Source of the DNA: Ampullaceana balthica
Taxonomy: Eukaryota; Mollusca; Gastropoda; Lymnaeidae
Direction of reading: 5' to 3'
Length of the DNA: 64,000 nucleotides
Assembly (NCBI GenBank): GCA_944989445.1
Contig: CALYLW010000434.1
Location: 844,799 to 908,798 of the forward strand
In this document: positions 45,101 to 54,051 of the stretch, piece after piece
Position numbering within the stretch: the first letter of the stretch is position 1
Layout: the number at the start of each line of letters is the position of its first letter
Notes under the pieces: model-generated
The model's database searches: none
What the model was told of the DNA's origin: nothing
The model's input: the letters and a program-made list of their open reading frames with translations, nothing else
Program-made: the position numbers and the translations under genes

Positions 45101-45501
45101 CAGAATTTCTCTGATGTTAAAAGGTTTTTTATTTTGTTTAAAATCCCAGTACCTTTCAATCTGCTGCTGGGAGTAAAGGGAGATAATAGTTAGTTGAACA
45201 CATCAAAAAGTATTGTCTAAGGGAGGTCAATGCAATCAAAGGGAATAGAGAATAATTTAAATTGTGCTCCCAAAAAATAATACAAACTATTATCATTGCA
45301 GTCAGTTTGACAGATAAAATAGAGGAGAAAAGTTTAGATAGAAGTGCAATGACAATTTAACGGGGAGAAACCAAGCTGCTGAAATAGGATCTAACATCAA
45401 ATAATCAATAGGGGAAATGACATCAAATTCCATTTTATTCTCCACAGGGCTCCATCAGTGAGATGGGACTAGGCATGTTGTCCTGGTGGAATACTGGATG
45501 A
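33003..45501 (+). CDS. POLR3H: DNA-directed RNA polymerase III subunit RPC8 (Rpb7-like)
   Basis: Complete seven-exon gene of 213 codons plus stop; human RPC8 is 204 aa. Exons: 33003-33113, 34257-34353, 34594-34680, 34894-34957, 35268-35357, 38958-39096, 45448-45501. RPC8 pairs with RPC9 (CRCP) to form the Rpb7/Rpb4-like stalk of RNA polymerase III in the nucleus, with roles in initiation. Residues 1-80 form the SHS2/Rpb7-N part ([43 protein letters not shown]). Residues about 85-190 form the S1-like OB domain ([44 protein letters not shown]). A family-variable [17 protein letters not shown] linker and the conserved end [14 protein letters not shown] follow. All junctions join in frame. Introns 5 (3.6 kb) and 6 (6.35 kb) are filled with mobile elements. 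Confidence 0.96.
33114..34256. other. POLR3H intron 1, nothing recognised
   Basis: AT-rich; short minus-strand open frames at 33400-33801 have no family match or splice context. Confidence 0.5.
34257..34353 (+). CDS. POLR3H: POLR3H exon 2
   Basis: Acceptor gattag, donor gtgtgt. It encodes [20 protein letters not shown] and the [10 protein letters not shown] turn. Ends phase 1. Confidence 0.95.
34594..34680 (+). CDS. POLR3H: POLR3H exon 3
   Basis: Acceptor tttatag, donor gtaggt. It encodes [20 protein letters not shown], the first strand block of the S1-like domain. Confidence 0.95.
34894..34957 (+). CDS. POLR3H: POLR3H exon 4
   Basis: Acceptor tctccag, donor gtatcc. It encodes [20 protein letters not shown], the hallmark GFFDDILIP stretch. 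Ends phase 2. Confidence 0.94.
35268..35357 (+). CDS. POLR3H: POLR3H exon 5
   Basis: Acceptor gactcag, donor gtaaca. It encodes [19 protein letters not shown] and [10 protein letters not shown], aligning with the human WVWEYE and EEIRFRV region. Confidence 0.93.
35358..35643. other. POLR3H intron 5, proximal part
   Basis: No exon or element end; closes with an atatagatata microsatellite (35610-35642). Confidence 0.5.
35644..35838. mobile_element. short hAT-like MITE (~190 bp) in POLR3H intron 5
   Basis: Ends cagggccagtcttaggcc and ttgccaagaccagccctg are imperfect inverted repeats. Flanking ataagtgg and caaagtgg agree at 6 of 8 positions, as for an aged hAT 8-bp duplication. Interior is C-rich, unlike its surroundings. 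Confidence 0.75.
36083..38026. mobile_element. Tigger/pogo-like DNA transposon relic (1.94 kb, TA-flanked)
   Basis: Imperfect inverted ends cagtgggacccgtttaag and ttaagtgggtcccactg, each flanked by TA. CAGTGG ends and a TA target are typical of pogo/Tigger elements of the Tc1/mariner group. It has no intact transposase. It contains a LINE fragment (36832-37165) and a tract (36231-36275) resembling an hAT terminus. A reversed, older relative is at 48722-49946. Inserted in POLR3H intron 5. Confidence 0.82.
36832..37165 (-). mobile_element. LINE C-terminal fragment with zinc-knuckle-like motif
   Basis: Minus strand, with frame breaks, reads [20 protein letters not shown], then [14 protein letters not shown] and [19 protein letters not shown]. 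This is the familiar CxxC...H end of a group of animal LINEs. It is nested in the Tigger-like relic. Confidence 0.75.
38028..38131. repeat. 29-bp minisatellite, left part
   Basis: Unit ttagtaagatgtgtacatat plus gttatttaa, 29 bp, 3-4 copies. The same array continues at 38700-38945 beyond an inserted element. Confidence 0.9.
38132..38699. mobile_element. MITE inserted in the 29-bp array (568 bp, TA TSD)
   Basis: Perfect inverted ends ccgtatatactcgttc and gaacgagtatatacgg, flanked by TA on each side, the pattern of Tc1/mariner-type MITEs. Interior carries gcaagccgacc and a G-run, common in this sort of element. No transposase. It splits the minisatellite precisely. Confidence 0.9.
38700..38945. 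repeat. 29-bp minisatellite, right part
   Basis: About 8 further units with variants (cacatatgtatatggt, taaaatgtgtacat). Ends 12 bp before the POLR3H exon 6 acceptor. Confidence 0.9.
38958..39096 (+). CDS. POLR3H: POLR3H exon 6
   Basis: Acceptor gattcag, donor gtaagt. It encodes [17 protein letters not shown], a low-complexity proline/serine linker and SKKAPYTLT. The acceptor follows directly after a 29-bp minisatellite. Confidence 0.95.
39154..40450 (-). mobile_element. LINE copy 3, reverse transcriptase region (near intact)
   Basis: Antisense in POLR3H intron 6. On the minus strand: RT block with HGFRKNRSC and [14 protein letters not shown] (first catalytic Asp), then [20 protein letters not shown], the catalytic [11 protein letters not shown], and KYLGVIIN. 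A single stop codon then replaces the glutamate found in copy 4. After it come [14 protein letters not shown] and the [15 protein letters not shown] end, a 3'UTR and a GATAA tail. A frame break lies near 40200. 5' truncated within RT; no endonuclease. Confidence 0.9.
40474..41050. mobile_element. inverted-repeat element with family A core (577 bp)
   Basis: Ends taaagtcctttagatttaac and gttaaatctaaaggacttta are long inverted repeats (about 33 bp). The interior has family A sequence (gggcgcctatggcgccc hairpin; tgtacacaaaatatttta). Outer TA is present on both sides, but it may be part of the repeat. Confidence 0.8.
41099..44075. mobile_element. Tigger/pogo-like element, ~3 kb, TA-flanked
   Basis: Left end ctgtggtacctcgagatac and right end gtatctgatggtaccac are imperfect inverted repeats with flanking TA; subterminal cttggatttttcatatctcg motifs recur at both ends. 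Size matches autonomous pogo-type elements. A minus-strand stretch near 41700 reads [17 protein letters not shown], resembling the C-terminal tail of Tigger transposases (weak). The rest is not a recognisable transposase and includes an unassigned open frame (42633-43055). Confidence 0.7.
42633..43055 (+). CDS. unrecognised 140-codon open frame inside the Tigger-like element
   Basis: Open from after a TAG (42630) to the stop at 43053-43055. It reads [20 protein letters not shown], then [19 protein letters not shown] and [18 protein letters not shown]. Composition is that of a real protein, unlike most short frames in the window, and a pyrimidine-rich acceptor (atttcacag) lies 20 bp upstream. 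The domain is not recognised. It may be a captured exon or part of a second transposon nested in the element. Confidence 0.3.
   Translation: MGTLDHPKHVPDYRSKQPPIVYVPESTYGVPFAESTIRDDGKKYGLLFHVSSCYSEFADLLLETLRSYAYIIVATMHLPKSTMFRNSFHLIMDMLMLRNMGLVQLDNGMNYYYSKDCVQDSSNFRLCFKFYISEMFKKEY
44369..44467 (+). pseudogene. hAT transposase C-terminal dimerisation domain relic
   Basis: Reads [20 protein letters not shown] followed by [12 protein letters not shown] and a stop. This is the highly conserved hAT dimerisation motif (ERLFS.AG.IV...R..L....V..L.FL). Upstream sequence is degraded. The nearby end cagccctaa (44640-44648) may be the element terminus. Confidence 0.85.
44826..45063. repeat. 50-bp minisatellite, about 4.5 copies
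   Basis: Unit gaatgggtacatttcttagg plus tcctataactaatcagttg and gttt runs, about 50 bp; one copy has a 15 bp internal deletion. POLR3H intron 6. Confidence 0.93.
45448..45501 (+). CDS. POLR3H: POLR3H exon 7 (terminal)
   Basis: Acceptor tccacag at 45447. It encodes [17 protein letters not shown] and TGA at 45499-45501. Its 3' half is the first unit of a tandem repeat that continues in the 3'UTR. Confidence 0.95.
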   Translation, partial: GSISEMGLGMLSWWNTG

Positions 45502-45812
45502 TACCACAGTGTTAATGAGAGCTGGACTGGGGGAGGGGGGGAGCATGTTGTCCTGGTGGAATACTGGATGATACCACAGAGATAATGAGAGTTGGACTGG
45601 GGGAGGGGGGAGCATGTTGTCATGGTGGAATTCTGGATGATACCAGTGTTAATGAGAGCTGGACTGGGGGAGGGGGGAGCATGTCCTGGTGGAATACTGG
45701 ATGATACCACAGAGATAATGAGAGCTGGACTGGGGGAGGGGGGAGCATGTCCTGGTGGAATACTGGATGATACCACAGTGATAATGAGAGCTGGACTGGG
45801 GGAGAGGGGAGT
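45473..45812 (+). repeat. minisatellite made of POLR3H terminal exon, 5 units
   Basis: Units of about 65-70 bp each start with gcatgttgtcctggtggaat or the shorter gcatgtcctggtggaatac, continuing to ctggatgatacca and ctggactgggggagg. The first unit is the end of exon 7 (codons for MLSWWNTG and the stop). The rest lie in the 3'UTR. A degraded sixth unit (ttgtcctgatggaatgctga) is at 45836-45856. Confidence 0.93.
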
Positions 45813-46007
45813 GAGGATCATTTGTTGATAGCCACATTGTCCTGATGGAATGCTGATATGGATATGGCATACCATAGAGTTAATGTGAGTTTGATTGTTG
45901 ACAACTAAGTCTATTAAACTGTATTATAACTGTATTGTGTGTGGTCTATTGGATGTTATGGGCTGAATTTGTAAAAATTGTATGAACTTTTAAATATGGG
46001 CAGCAGA

Positions 46008-46360
46008 TGTGAGACTTTTGTGATGGAAGTTATGTGAGAGATTTGTGATGGAAGTTATGTGAGAGACTTGTGATGGAAGTTATGTGAGAGATTTGTGATG
46101 GAAGTTATGTGAGAGATTTGTGATGGAAGTTATGTGAGAGATTTGTGATGGAAGTTATGTGAGAGATTTGTGATGGAAGTTATGTGAGAGATTTGTGATG
46201 GAAGTTATGTGAGAGACTTGTCATGGAAGTTATGTGAGAGACTTGTGATGGAAGTTATGTGAGAGACTTGTGATGGAAGTTATGTGAGAGACTTGTGATG
46301 GAAGTTATGTGAGAGACTTGTGATGGAAGTTATGTGAGAGACTTGTGATGGAAGTTACTG
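46008..46360. repeat. 25-bp minisatellite in POLR3H 3'UTR, 14 copies
   Basis: Unit tgatggaagttatgtgagag plus a 5-base atttg or acttg. Two halves: mostly atttg units then acttg units. It lies between the stop and the first good AATAAA. Confidence 0.95.
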
Positions 46361-46553
46361 TTTTGAATGCCTCTTAAAGGACGGGCATGATTGTTGAGTT
46401 TTTTTATAGTACCTTAATGCCTGTTTGTATATTTGATTCTACTAAACTGAACTATGTCTTGTACTTGCTGAAGTTTAATCAGCCATTAAAAAGTTAGATG
46501 ACATTGTCTTTCTGACTCAGTGTTTGATGCCTGTTTGTTTTACTAAATGATGA

Positions 46554-46559
46554 AATAAA
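46554..46559 (+). terminator. candidate POLR3H polyadenylation signal
   Basis: AATAAA about 1.05 kb after the stop codon, followed by a T-rich/GT-rich stretch. First canonical signal after exon 7. Confidence 0.55.
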
Positions 46560-46974
46560 ATTGTTTCAATCTCTTGTTTGAGCCGTTACTGTAGAATTAT
46601 TTTAAGTAAATTATTGTTGTATTTGTTTTCCCGCCTAATGTTGTACAAACTATTTATTGGAATGTTATGCAATGTTTCTGACAGATTCATCTGAAATATT
46701 TCTCTGACTTTCTTGTTGTTATTTGAGTAGATTTTAAAGTTTGACTTTTAACTCATTCTCAGCTTTCTTATGACATAAAAGAGAAAAGATGAAAACCAAA
46801 TCTGTTAAGTATGATGAGACAGCTAGGCACAGTTCAGAAAGGAGTTAATTTTGTGAGAAACAGGGGCTTGTATTGTAAAGACAAAAATTGAGTGGTTTAC
46901 TGGAGAATTTCCCCTTTTTATGCTGTTAACAAATTATTTATCATTTACGTCTATCCAAACGTATGGAAGGGGCG

Positions 46975-47202
46975 GCTGGATAGCGAAGTCAATAGTGCGC
47001 TCGCCTCACAAGATGAGGAGGGTGGGATCTAGCTCACGTTTAAGCCACAATAAAACATGGTGATGAATGACTATTGCTAGAAAATTCCTCCACCGACTTT
47101 GAGAGGAGATAGGCGGCGAAAGGTCTACCAAGCCCCAAGAAAGTTCTAATGGAAACAGAATCCCCTACGACCACGAAGTTGTGGGACATTTAAAAAAAAA
47201 GG
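46975..47202 (+). mobile_element. tRNA-derived SINE
   Basis: The head ggcggctggatagcgaagtc, cgctcgcctcacaag and gtgggatctagctc resemble a tRNA with A and B boxes. The body has gaggagataggcggcgaaag, and the tail is cccctacgaccacgaagttg with an A-run. Only the tail is repeated at 379-411. Confidence 0.75.
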
Positions 47203-47482
47203 TAAGGAACGGGATCCATATGTATTTGTTACCTTGATAATTTTTCCAAATTGACATTCGTCTTCATGTCTTAAATGGGAAAATAAGATGAATGGTTTGC
47301 TCTAGAAAAATATTACTTATCATAAAGTGAGAGATTGTTTTAGCTGCAACAAGTTTGAAAATCTCAATACAATTAAATCTTTTTTTTTAAACTTCAGTTT
47401 GTTTTTCTTGTTTCATTTCCCTGTGACTGCATTTTTAAGTTTGGCTACCTGTCACTGTCACTACCATCACCTTGAATAGATT

Positions 47483-47994
47483 AACCCCGCAACCACCTAA
47501 GGTAGCCAACCCCGCAACCACCTAAGGTAGCCAACCCCGCAACCACCTAAGGTAGCCAACCCCGCAACCACCTAAGGTAGCAAACTCTGAAACCACCTAA
47601 GGTAGCCATCCCTGCAACCACCTAAGGCAGCCATCCCCGCAACCACCTAAGGTAGCCAACCCCGCAACCACCTAAGGTAGCCAACCCCGCAACCACCTAA
47701 GGTAGCCAACCCCGCAACCACCTAAGGTAGCCAACCCCGCAACCACCTAAGGTAGCCAACCCTGCAACCACCTAAGGTAGCCATCCCCGCAACCACCTAA
47801 GGTAGCCATCCCCGCAACCACCTAAGGTAGCCATCCCTGCACACCTAGGTAGCCATCCCTGCAACCACCTAAGGTAGCCATCCCCGCAACCACCTAAGGT
47901 AGCCAACCCCGCAACCACCTAAGGTAGCCAACCCCGCAACCACCTAAGGTAGCCAACCCCGCAACCACCTAAGGTAGCCAACCCTGCAACCACC
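47483..47994. repeat. 25-bp minisatellite, about 20 copies
   Basis: Unit aaccccgcaaccacctaagg plus tagcc, with a catccc/caaccc alternation and one unit lost from a deletion (cacctaggtag near 47842). Confidence 0.95.
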
Positions 47995-48721
47995 ATTCAA
48001 ATGGGCCAACCCTGTCCTTAATATTTAAAGTATAAACCTCAATTATAATACAACAATGTCTTTTGAAATACAAAAATTCTTTCATTTCTTACAATATGCG
48101 TACATATATCATTTTCATATATATTTTAAAAAAATGAAATTTAGATATGTAAAACTCATTTTGTGAAGTCAATTTATGTATGTGTCTATTCCATGTACAT
48201 GTGTTTACATCTTCTCATGCCAGCCAAGTCATTGCTTAGTTATTGATAGTTTATCTTTGTCTTGTAAAACTTATTGAAAACACTTCTTGTTATACAGCTC
48301 AATAAAGACTTCATAGAAGATGTCAAGACTTTCTCAATTTCATCTACTTTTTAATACTAGCTTTTTTTGGTTTTTTGGTCTTTCATTTTACATCATTACT
48401 CATTCAAAGTATGTTAAGTCATATTACATCATCTTAATTACACTTACAGACATCTACAAACACATCTGCCTCCTCCCCCCACCCTCATGAATGGTAGAAG
48501 TCACTGCACCCTTCCCATGGAACTTGTTTAATTGTATTGCAGTTTTTATTTCAGGTAATTTTTTCGTGTGGTAGTGACATAGTAAGGGGGGTGATTCAGA
48601 TTCACGCGTGGTAGTGACGTAGGAAGTGGAAAGATTCACGCGCCCCCCTCCCCCCCAGTGGTAGTGACGTAGGAAGTGGTGTGATTCACGACCTCCTTTC
48701 CCGGTTATTCTGTAGTTCACT
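47995..48721. other. no gene seen; local cacgcgtggtagtgacg repeats
   Basis: Three imperfect copies of ggtagtgacgtaggaagtgg at about 48570-48682 with C-rich spacers; otherwise no recognised feature. Confidence 0.5.
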
Positions 48722-49946
48722 TCAGAGTCCAACACACTTATCACGACCTCGGTTATCTCGCCAACCCTATAAAGTCGACGTTTTTGAAGTGGAACCGCAA
48801 AATTCTCTCTTTGTCTTAGCATTTTCTCATCAGTTATGTCGATTCTTTTATGTCGCCGAACCCCAATATCTCGAGCACAAAAGAGGGCCAAATTTGCAAC
48901 GTAACGTTGGTTATCTCGATCCCCGTCTGTTCGCCTAGCGACACACTCTCACATTTTTAGTTAAAAATAGCATCGAAATCTCGCTTTCCACGAGAATTCC
49001 GGCTATTGTATGATTCTACGAGATTTCAATAAAAATCACCGGATGTTTTTATCTTGTTTCAATTTTGATCGATGTGTGAATTAGTTTGATGCGTCTCTAT
49101 CGAGTATGTATTCACCCGAGGTGTTCGAAAATCGCGTAAGCGGTCTTTAATTATTATTTCACAGTGCATGATATATTATTATTAAACTTAATTCATCACC
49201 TGATGCATTAATCATTTTATTTTTTAAGATAAACGAATATCTTTAGAAAATAAAATAAAGGTTTTTTATCGAGAATCGATGGTGGTTTTTATTTTTTATT
49301 GATAAATTTCTGCTGTTAGTTGGTGCACATATGCATTTTTTGGTTAGCAAACATGTATGTACATTTTTTATAGCATACCGATCGCTTCATCAAACAAATA
49401 ACGGCAACGCTGTTGTCACATGTGAATGTCACGAGTGTACCATGATTATATTGCGTGATCAGATGAAGGAGAGGTCACGTGAGTAATAAACACGGGAAGA
49501 AAGGAGCCTTCCCATTGGCTGAGAAGGTTGGGCGATCAGTTGTCAGATAACTTCCGTGAGGGAAGGACGTGATGTGTGTTCTTGAGAGTTCCACGTTGTA
49601 TAACCTCAAATTATATTTCTGTGTACAAAGTATAAATATTAAAGTTGTTTTATTGAAACAAGTTCTTCAGTGGATTATTGTGCACAAGATTATGTATTGA
49701 GAGAACGCCTACAAGTTACATATTAAATAAGTATAACCAGTCACAGTTATAGCTGTTGAGTAAAAATAAACCCTAAAAAAACACGTGCATGTACATTCTC
49801 ATTTATTAACGCACGTCATGTACATAAAGAAAGTTCAAGCACATGTGAATATTTTGCCGCCATTTTGGTTTTCGTTTATCTCGATCATTGGTTATCTCGG
49901 TGCTTTTGGCAACCCCCTAGACCGTCGATATAACCGGGTTCAAATG
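48722..49946. mobile_element. older Tigger-like relic, inverted relative of 36083-38026
   Basis: Reverse-oriented homology to the first element over both outer parts: ccgcaaaattctctctttgt, gatccccgtctgttcgc, atcgaaatctcgctttcc, and the far end with the mirrored gccgccattttggttttcg. Terminal repeats are eroded; TA flanks unclear. Confidence 0.75.
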
Positions 49947-50645
49947 TATTACGAAATAGGGGACACAAATATTTGCTCAAACAGTAAACAGGGTTGCACT
50001 TAGCCGCGTGAACAAGATCAGGTGGAAGACTTAGCAGACAGTACTTTCAAACATTAACAAAACTTTACTTTAGTGTGGTGATCATCTTCTCAATACTCAA
50101 TGTATTTTTTAGAAAAAAGATGGCTTTAAATTGGGTTTGATTAAAAGATCTCTATCCTTCAAAAAATATAATTTTAATTTTAAAAAAAAATTCTTTTTAG
50201 GAAGTTTTTGTAATGGGGCGTCGGTTTAGGCTATCATCTTATTTCCATTTTAGTACTCCAAAAGCTTTGAAATGCTTCCTAGAAAAATAAAATGTAAAAT
50301 TGTATTGAAAATGTTTGAGATTTTGATGCTAATTGGGGAAGTTAGTTAAGTTAGTTCACAGGCTGAATCCCCGGAGGCAAAAGACGCTGTGGCAGGCATG
50401 ATAAAACAGAGAATTGAGGTATTGGAGTTCAGGAAATAGCTGGACAGTACAGTGTACTAAAGATAAAAATACAAGCTTTAGACTACCTCAAGTGACACGC
50501 TGAGACAGACGTCCTATGTTCTTCATGGAAGGGTAAATGATTAATTTAAAATGTTTGATAGCAAGAAATAATCCTAATATTTTAATGCAGAACTTGAATT
50601 CCTGGAAAAGTGGTTGGATTATTATTTTACTGATAAATACTGAAC
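49947..50645. other. nothing recognised
   Basis: No exon, element end or array seen. Confidence 0.45.
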
Positions 50646-50649
50646 GATA

Positions 50650-50912
50650 TTGTTCCGAGTAATGGCATCTGTTTTGGTACGCATAAAGGCCACCGCATTG
50701 ACATGATAACTGGTCACCATATTTGTATGATTAAAGGCAACTGTATTGGTACGAATGAAGGTCACCGTATTGGTATAAATAAAGGCCACTGTATTGGTAT
50801 GAATAAAGGCCACCGTATTGGTATAAATAAAGGCCACTGTATTGGTATGAATAAAGGCCACCGTATTGGTATGAATAAAGGCCACTATTGCTATGAATCA
50901 AGGCCACCATAT
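50650..50912. repeat. 24-bp minisatellite, about 11 copies
   Basis: Unit attggtatgaataaaggcca plus ccgt or ctgt; alternating ggtatgaa and ggtataaa units indicate a 48-bp higher-order unit. Left copies are diverged. Confidence 0.93.
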
Positions 50913-51006
50913 GGGTGAGCCCAGAGCACAACAAACGTTTGCTTAGAATGGGTGTGTGTGATTGAAAATGAGATTAATCAAAGCAGACAGTGAAAGGTCA
51001 CCATTT

Positions 51007-52610
51007 TTAAATCCCTTATATTAACTTCACCTCTGTCTGTCTCTCTGTCTTGGGCGGGCATCGCGGAAAAACAGAAGTCAAAAATGACCCACTTCCCGTC
51101 CTCGCCATCGAGCTGAAATTTGGCACACGGACCCGTGTCACCTAACAATGCATCGTATCAAAAATTCAGATCGATCGAACGTACAGTTATTAAATCAATG
51201 CATTTTTAGTTTATCTATATAAACTATATGTAGCGGTCGCTATCGTTTACATTTTACGGGTCACTTGACTTCACCCCAGCCATAGGTGAACACATCTCGT
51301 GTTTTAACCAGGTGTACCGGCGTGCTTTTGTTTACATTTTGCGTGTCACGCTGAGCTCGGTCCAGCGATCGGTTGACAAGACCTTTCCCCCTCCCCTACC
51401 CCCCGGGGTGTAAAAAGCAAAGGGGAGTTAAGACAGATTCAGTCTGTAAATATTTGTCGCGTTTGAACATAATCAATACTTTTAGTTATGTCTCATATGT
51501 AAGGGATTTATAGTAAAAAACTTAATTTTACGGTTTTGTTTTATTAAATCCCTTATATTAACTTCATCGCCGTCTCTGTCTTGGGCGGGCACCGCGGAAA
51601 AACAGAAGTAAAAAATGACCCACTTCCCGTCATGCCATCGAGCTGAAATTTGGCACACGGACACGTGTCACCTAACAATGCATCGTATCAAAAATTCAGA
51701 TCGATCGAACGTACAGTTATTAAATTAATGCATTTTTAGTTTATCTATATAAACTATATGTAGCGGTCGCTATCGTTTACATTTTACGGGTCACTTGACT
51801 TCACCCCAGCCATAGGTGAACACATCTCGTGTTTTAACCAGGTGTACCGACGTGCATTTGTTTACATTTTGCGTGTCACGCTGAGCTCGGTCCAGCGATC
51901 GGTGACAAGACCTTTCCCCTCTCCCACCCCCGGGTTAAAAGCAAAGGGGAGTTAAGACAGATTCAGTCTGTAAATATTTGTCGCGTTTGAACATAATCAA
52001 TACTTTTAGTTATGTCTCATATATAAGGGATTTATAGTCAAAAACTTTTTTGTTACGGGTTTGTTTTATTAAATCCTTTATATTAACTTCACTGCCGTCT
52101 CTGTCTCTCTGTCTTGGACGGGCACCGCGGAAAAACAGAAGTCAAAAATGGCCCACTTCCCGTCATGCCATCGAGCTGAAATTTGGCACACGGACCCGTG
52201 TCACCTAACAATGCATCGTATCAAAATTCAGATCGATCGAACGTACAGTTATTAAATTAATGCATTTTTAGTTTATCTATATAAACTATATGTAGCGGTC
52301 GCTATCGTTTACATTTTACGGGTCACTTGACTTCACCCCAGCCATAGGTGAACACATCTCGTGTTTTAACCAGGTGTACCGGCGTGCTTTTGTTTACATT
52401 TTGCGTGTCACGCTGATCTTGGTCCAGCGATCGATGACAAGACCTTTCCCCCTCCCCCCCCCCGGGGGTTTAAAAAGCAAAGGGGAGATAATTTCGGTTT
52501 CAGTCTGTAAATGTTTGTCGCGTTTACACATAATCAATACTTTTAGTTATGTCTCATATATAAGGGATTTATAGTCAAAAACTTTGTTTTTACGGGTATG
52601 TTTGATTTAA
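51007..52610 (+). repeat. tandem triplication of a ~530-bp repeat (family C)
   Basis: Three consecutive copies (about 51010-51540, 51541-52068, 52069-52600) that begin aaatcccttatattaacttc and end tataagggatttatagt. The start (taaatccctta) and end (taagggattta) are short inverted repeats. Internal landmarks: tggcacacggacccgtgtca, tatgtagcggtcgctatcg, caggtgtaccggcgtgc. Single or partial copies occur at 27418, 29140 and reversed at 54095. No protein coded. Confidence 0.9.
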
Positions 52611-52724
52611 AACATATTTTTGTAATGGGTGGGGGAGGGAATCATTTAAAGTTTAATTTGACTTTCTCTGAAAAAGATGAAAGAAGATGTGGGCACTCCA
52701 AGCATTTAATTTCAATTTGGGAAG

Positions 52725-53263
52725 CTATGGGCGGATTAAAAGGGGGGGGGGCTGAACGAGCTAAAGCCAGGGGCCCCCAACGATTTAGGGCCCCCCCCAA
52801 ACTTAGTATGTTTTATAATGAAGGTGCACAAATGTTTGCATGAATCCCTGAAAATATCATAAATTAATAAAATCTTATTTATTAATCTGATCGATACTCG
52901 ACCCGATAATCTTAGTAATCGAAAAACTTAATTTGATAGGCTTAATAAGAGAAAATATATAAACAATATTGTTTATATTTTTTTAAAATTTACAATTTCT
53001 GTCAATCTCTCCTGGTCGTATGGTAGTGTGTAGGCTTGTGGTGCAAGCGATGTAGGGATCAATTCCCGGTGGTGGAATCTTTTTTAAAATAAAATTTTTA
53101 TTTGTTTTTACACTCAATTTTATGATACCTGCAAAACAGTTATTTCTAAGTTATAGTATTATATTAGCTGCTAGCAATCATTTTATTTAAAGGGACGCTG
53201 GGCTGGGTAGGGCCCCAGTTTTTATTGTAGCCAGATGCCCCGTGCAGTCTTAATCCGCCCCTG
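52725..53263. mobile_element. non-autonomous hAT-type element (539 bp) with nested SINE
   Basis: Inverted ends ctatgggcggattaaaag and cttaatccgcccctg, flanked by 8-bp duplications ttgggaag and atgggaag (7 of 8 identical). G/C-run interior; a tRNA-like SINE (53009-53085) is embedded. Confidence 0.85.
53009..53085 (+). mobile_element. tRNA-like SINE fragment
   Basis: A-box-like tggtcgtatggtagtgtgta and B-box-like agggatcaattccc with spacing as in a tRNA, followed by a T/A-rich tail. Similar in layout to the SINEs at 27822 and 30568. Stems too degraded for a functional tRNA. Confidence 0.55.
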
Positions 53264-53271
53264 ATGGGAAG

Positions 53272-53784
53272 TCTAATAGAAAATTATTTTCTTAAATGAG
53301 ATTAGCCAGGATTGAAATCCAATCGATTTTTGTTACCCTTTTGCTCCACCCAGTCCCCTATTTCAGACACACCGGTCTCCAAATCCACTTGTTTTCTGCA
53401 AGGTCATTATAAAATTATTTAATTCAGCATTGCCAGTATTTCCATTGATATTTTCTATCTGAACGAGTAACATGACCAAGTTGGTACCAGTGAACGAGTC
53501 ACATGACCAAGTTGGTAACAGTAATCGATGTTTAGAGTTTAGACAAACAACAGACTCCGAGACAAGTCCTAACGACCAGACAGTCACGTATAAAACAGAT
53601 CTATGTCTGTTTAACAGTGTCCTTGATAGAAACCAACTTCAGGGGCACTTAACTCTCAACTGACGCCTACGGTCAGATCGTTGCCTTCTGTCTTAACGGG
53701 GAATTAACTAGGCTAAGTAAAGTGGTCCGACTTACATTACGCAATGCTGCGATAACAAACATAAAAGATTCATTAGAATTCATT
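53272..53784. other. no gene seen; one 28-bp duplication
   Basis: The phrase gaacgagtaacatgaccaag (then ttggtacc) is repeated as gaacgagtcacatgaccaag about 30 bp later (53462 and 53492). No exon. Confidence 0.5.
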
Positions 53785-53787
53785 TTG

Positions 53788-54051
53788 GGGGCCGTCCATA
53801 AAATACGTCATGCTCCCGAGGGGGGGAGGGGTGTAAGAAACTGTGACAGGGGGGAGGGGGGTCCGGCCATGTGTGACGTCACGGTGTTTTATATTAAATT
53901 TTAATTATTTTTTAAATAAAAATTTTTTTATTGATCGAAAGTGTGACGTACTTTAGTGGGGTGGGGGTCCGAGATTTGGGACAGTTTGTGACAGAGGGAG
54001 GGGAGAGTTAAAATGATCAAAAATAGCGTTACGTACTTTATGAACGACCCC
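53788..54051. mobile_element. MITE family B copy 3 (264 bp, 3-bp TSD)
   Basis: Ends ggggccgtccataaaatac and gtactttatgaacgacccc, flanked by ttg on both sides. More diverged than copies 1 and 2. Holds TGACGTCA at 53874. Confidence 0.9.
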
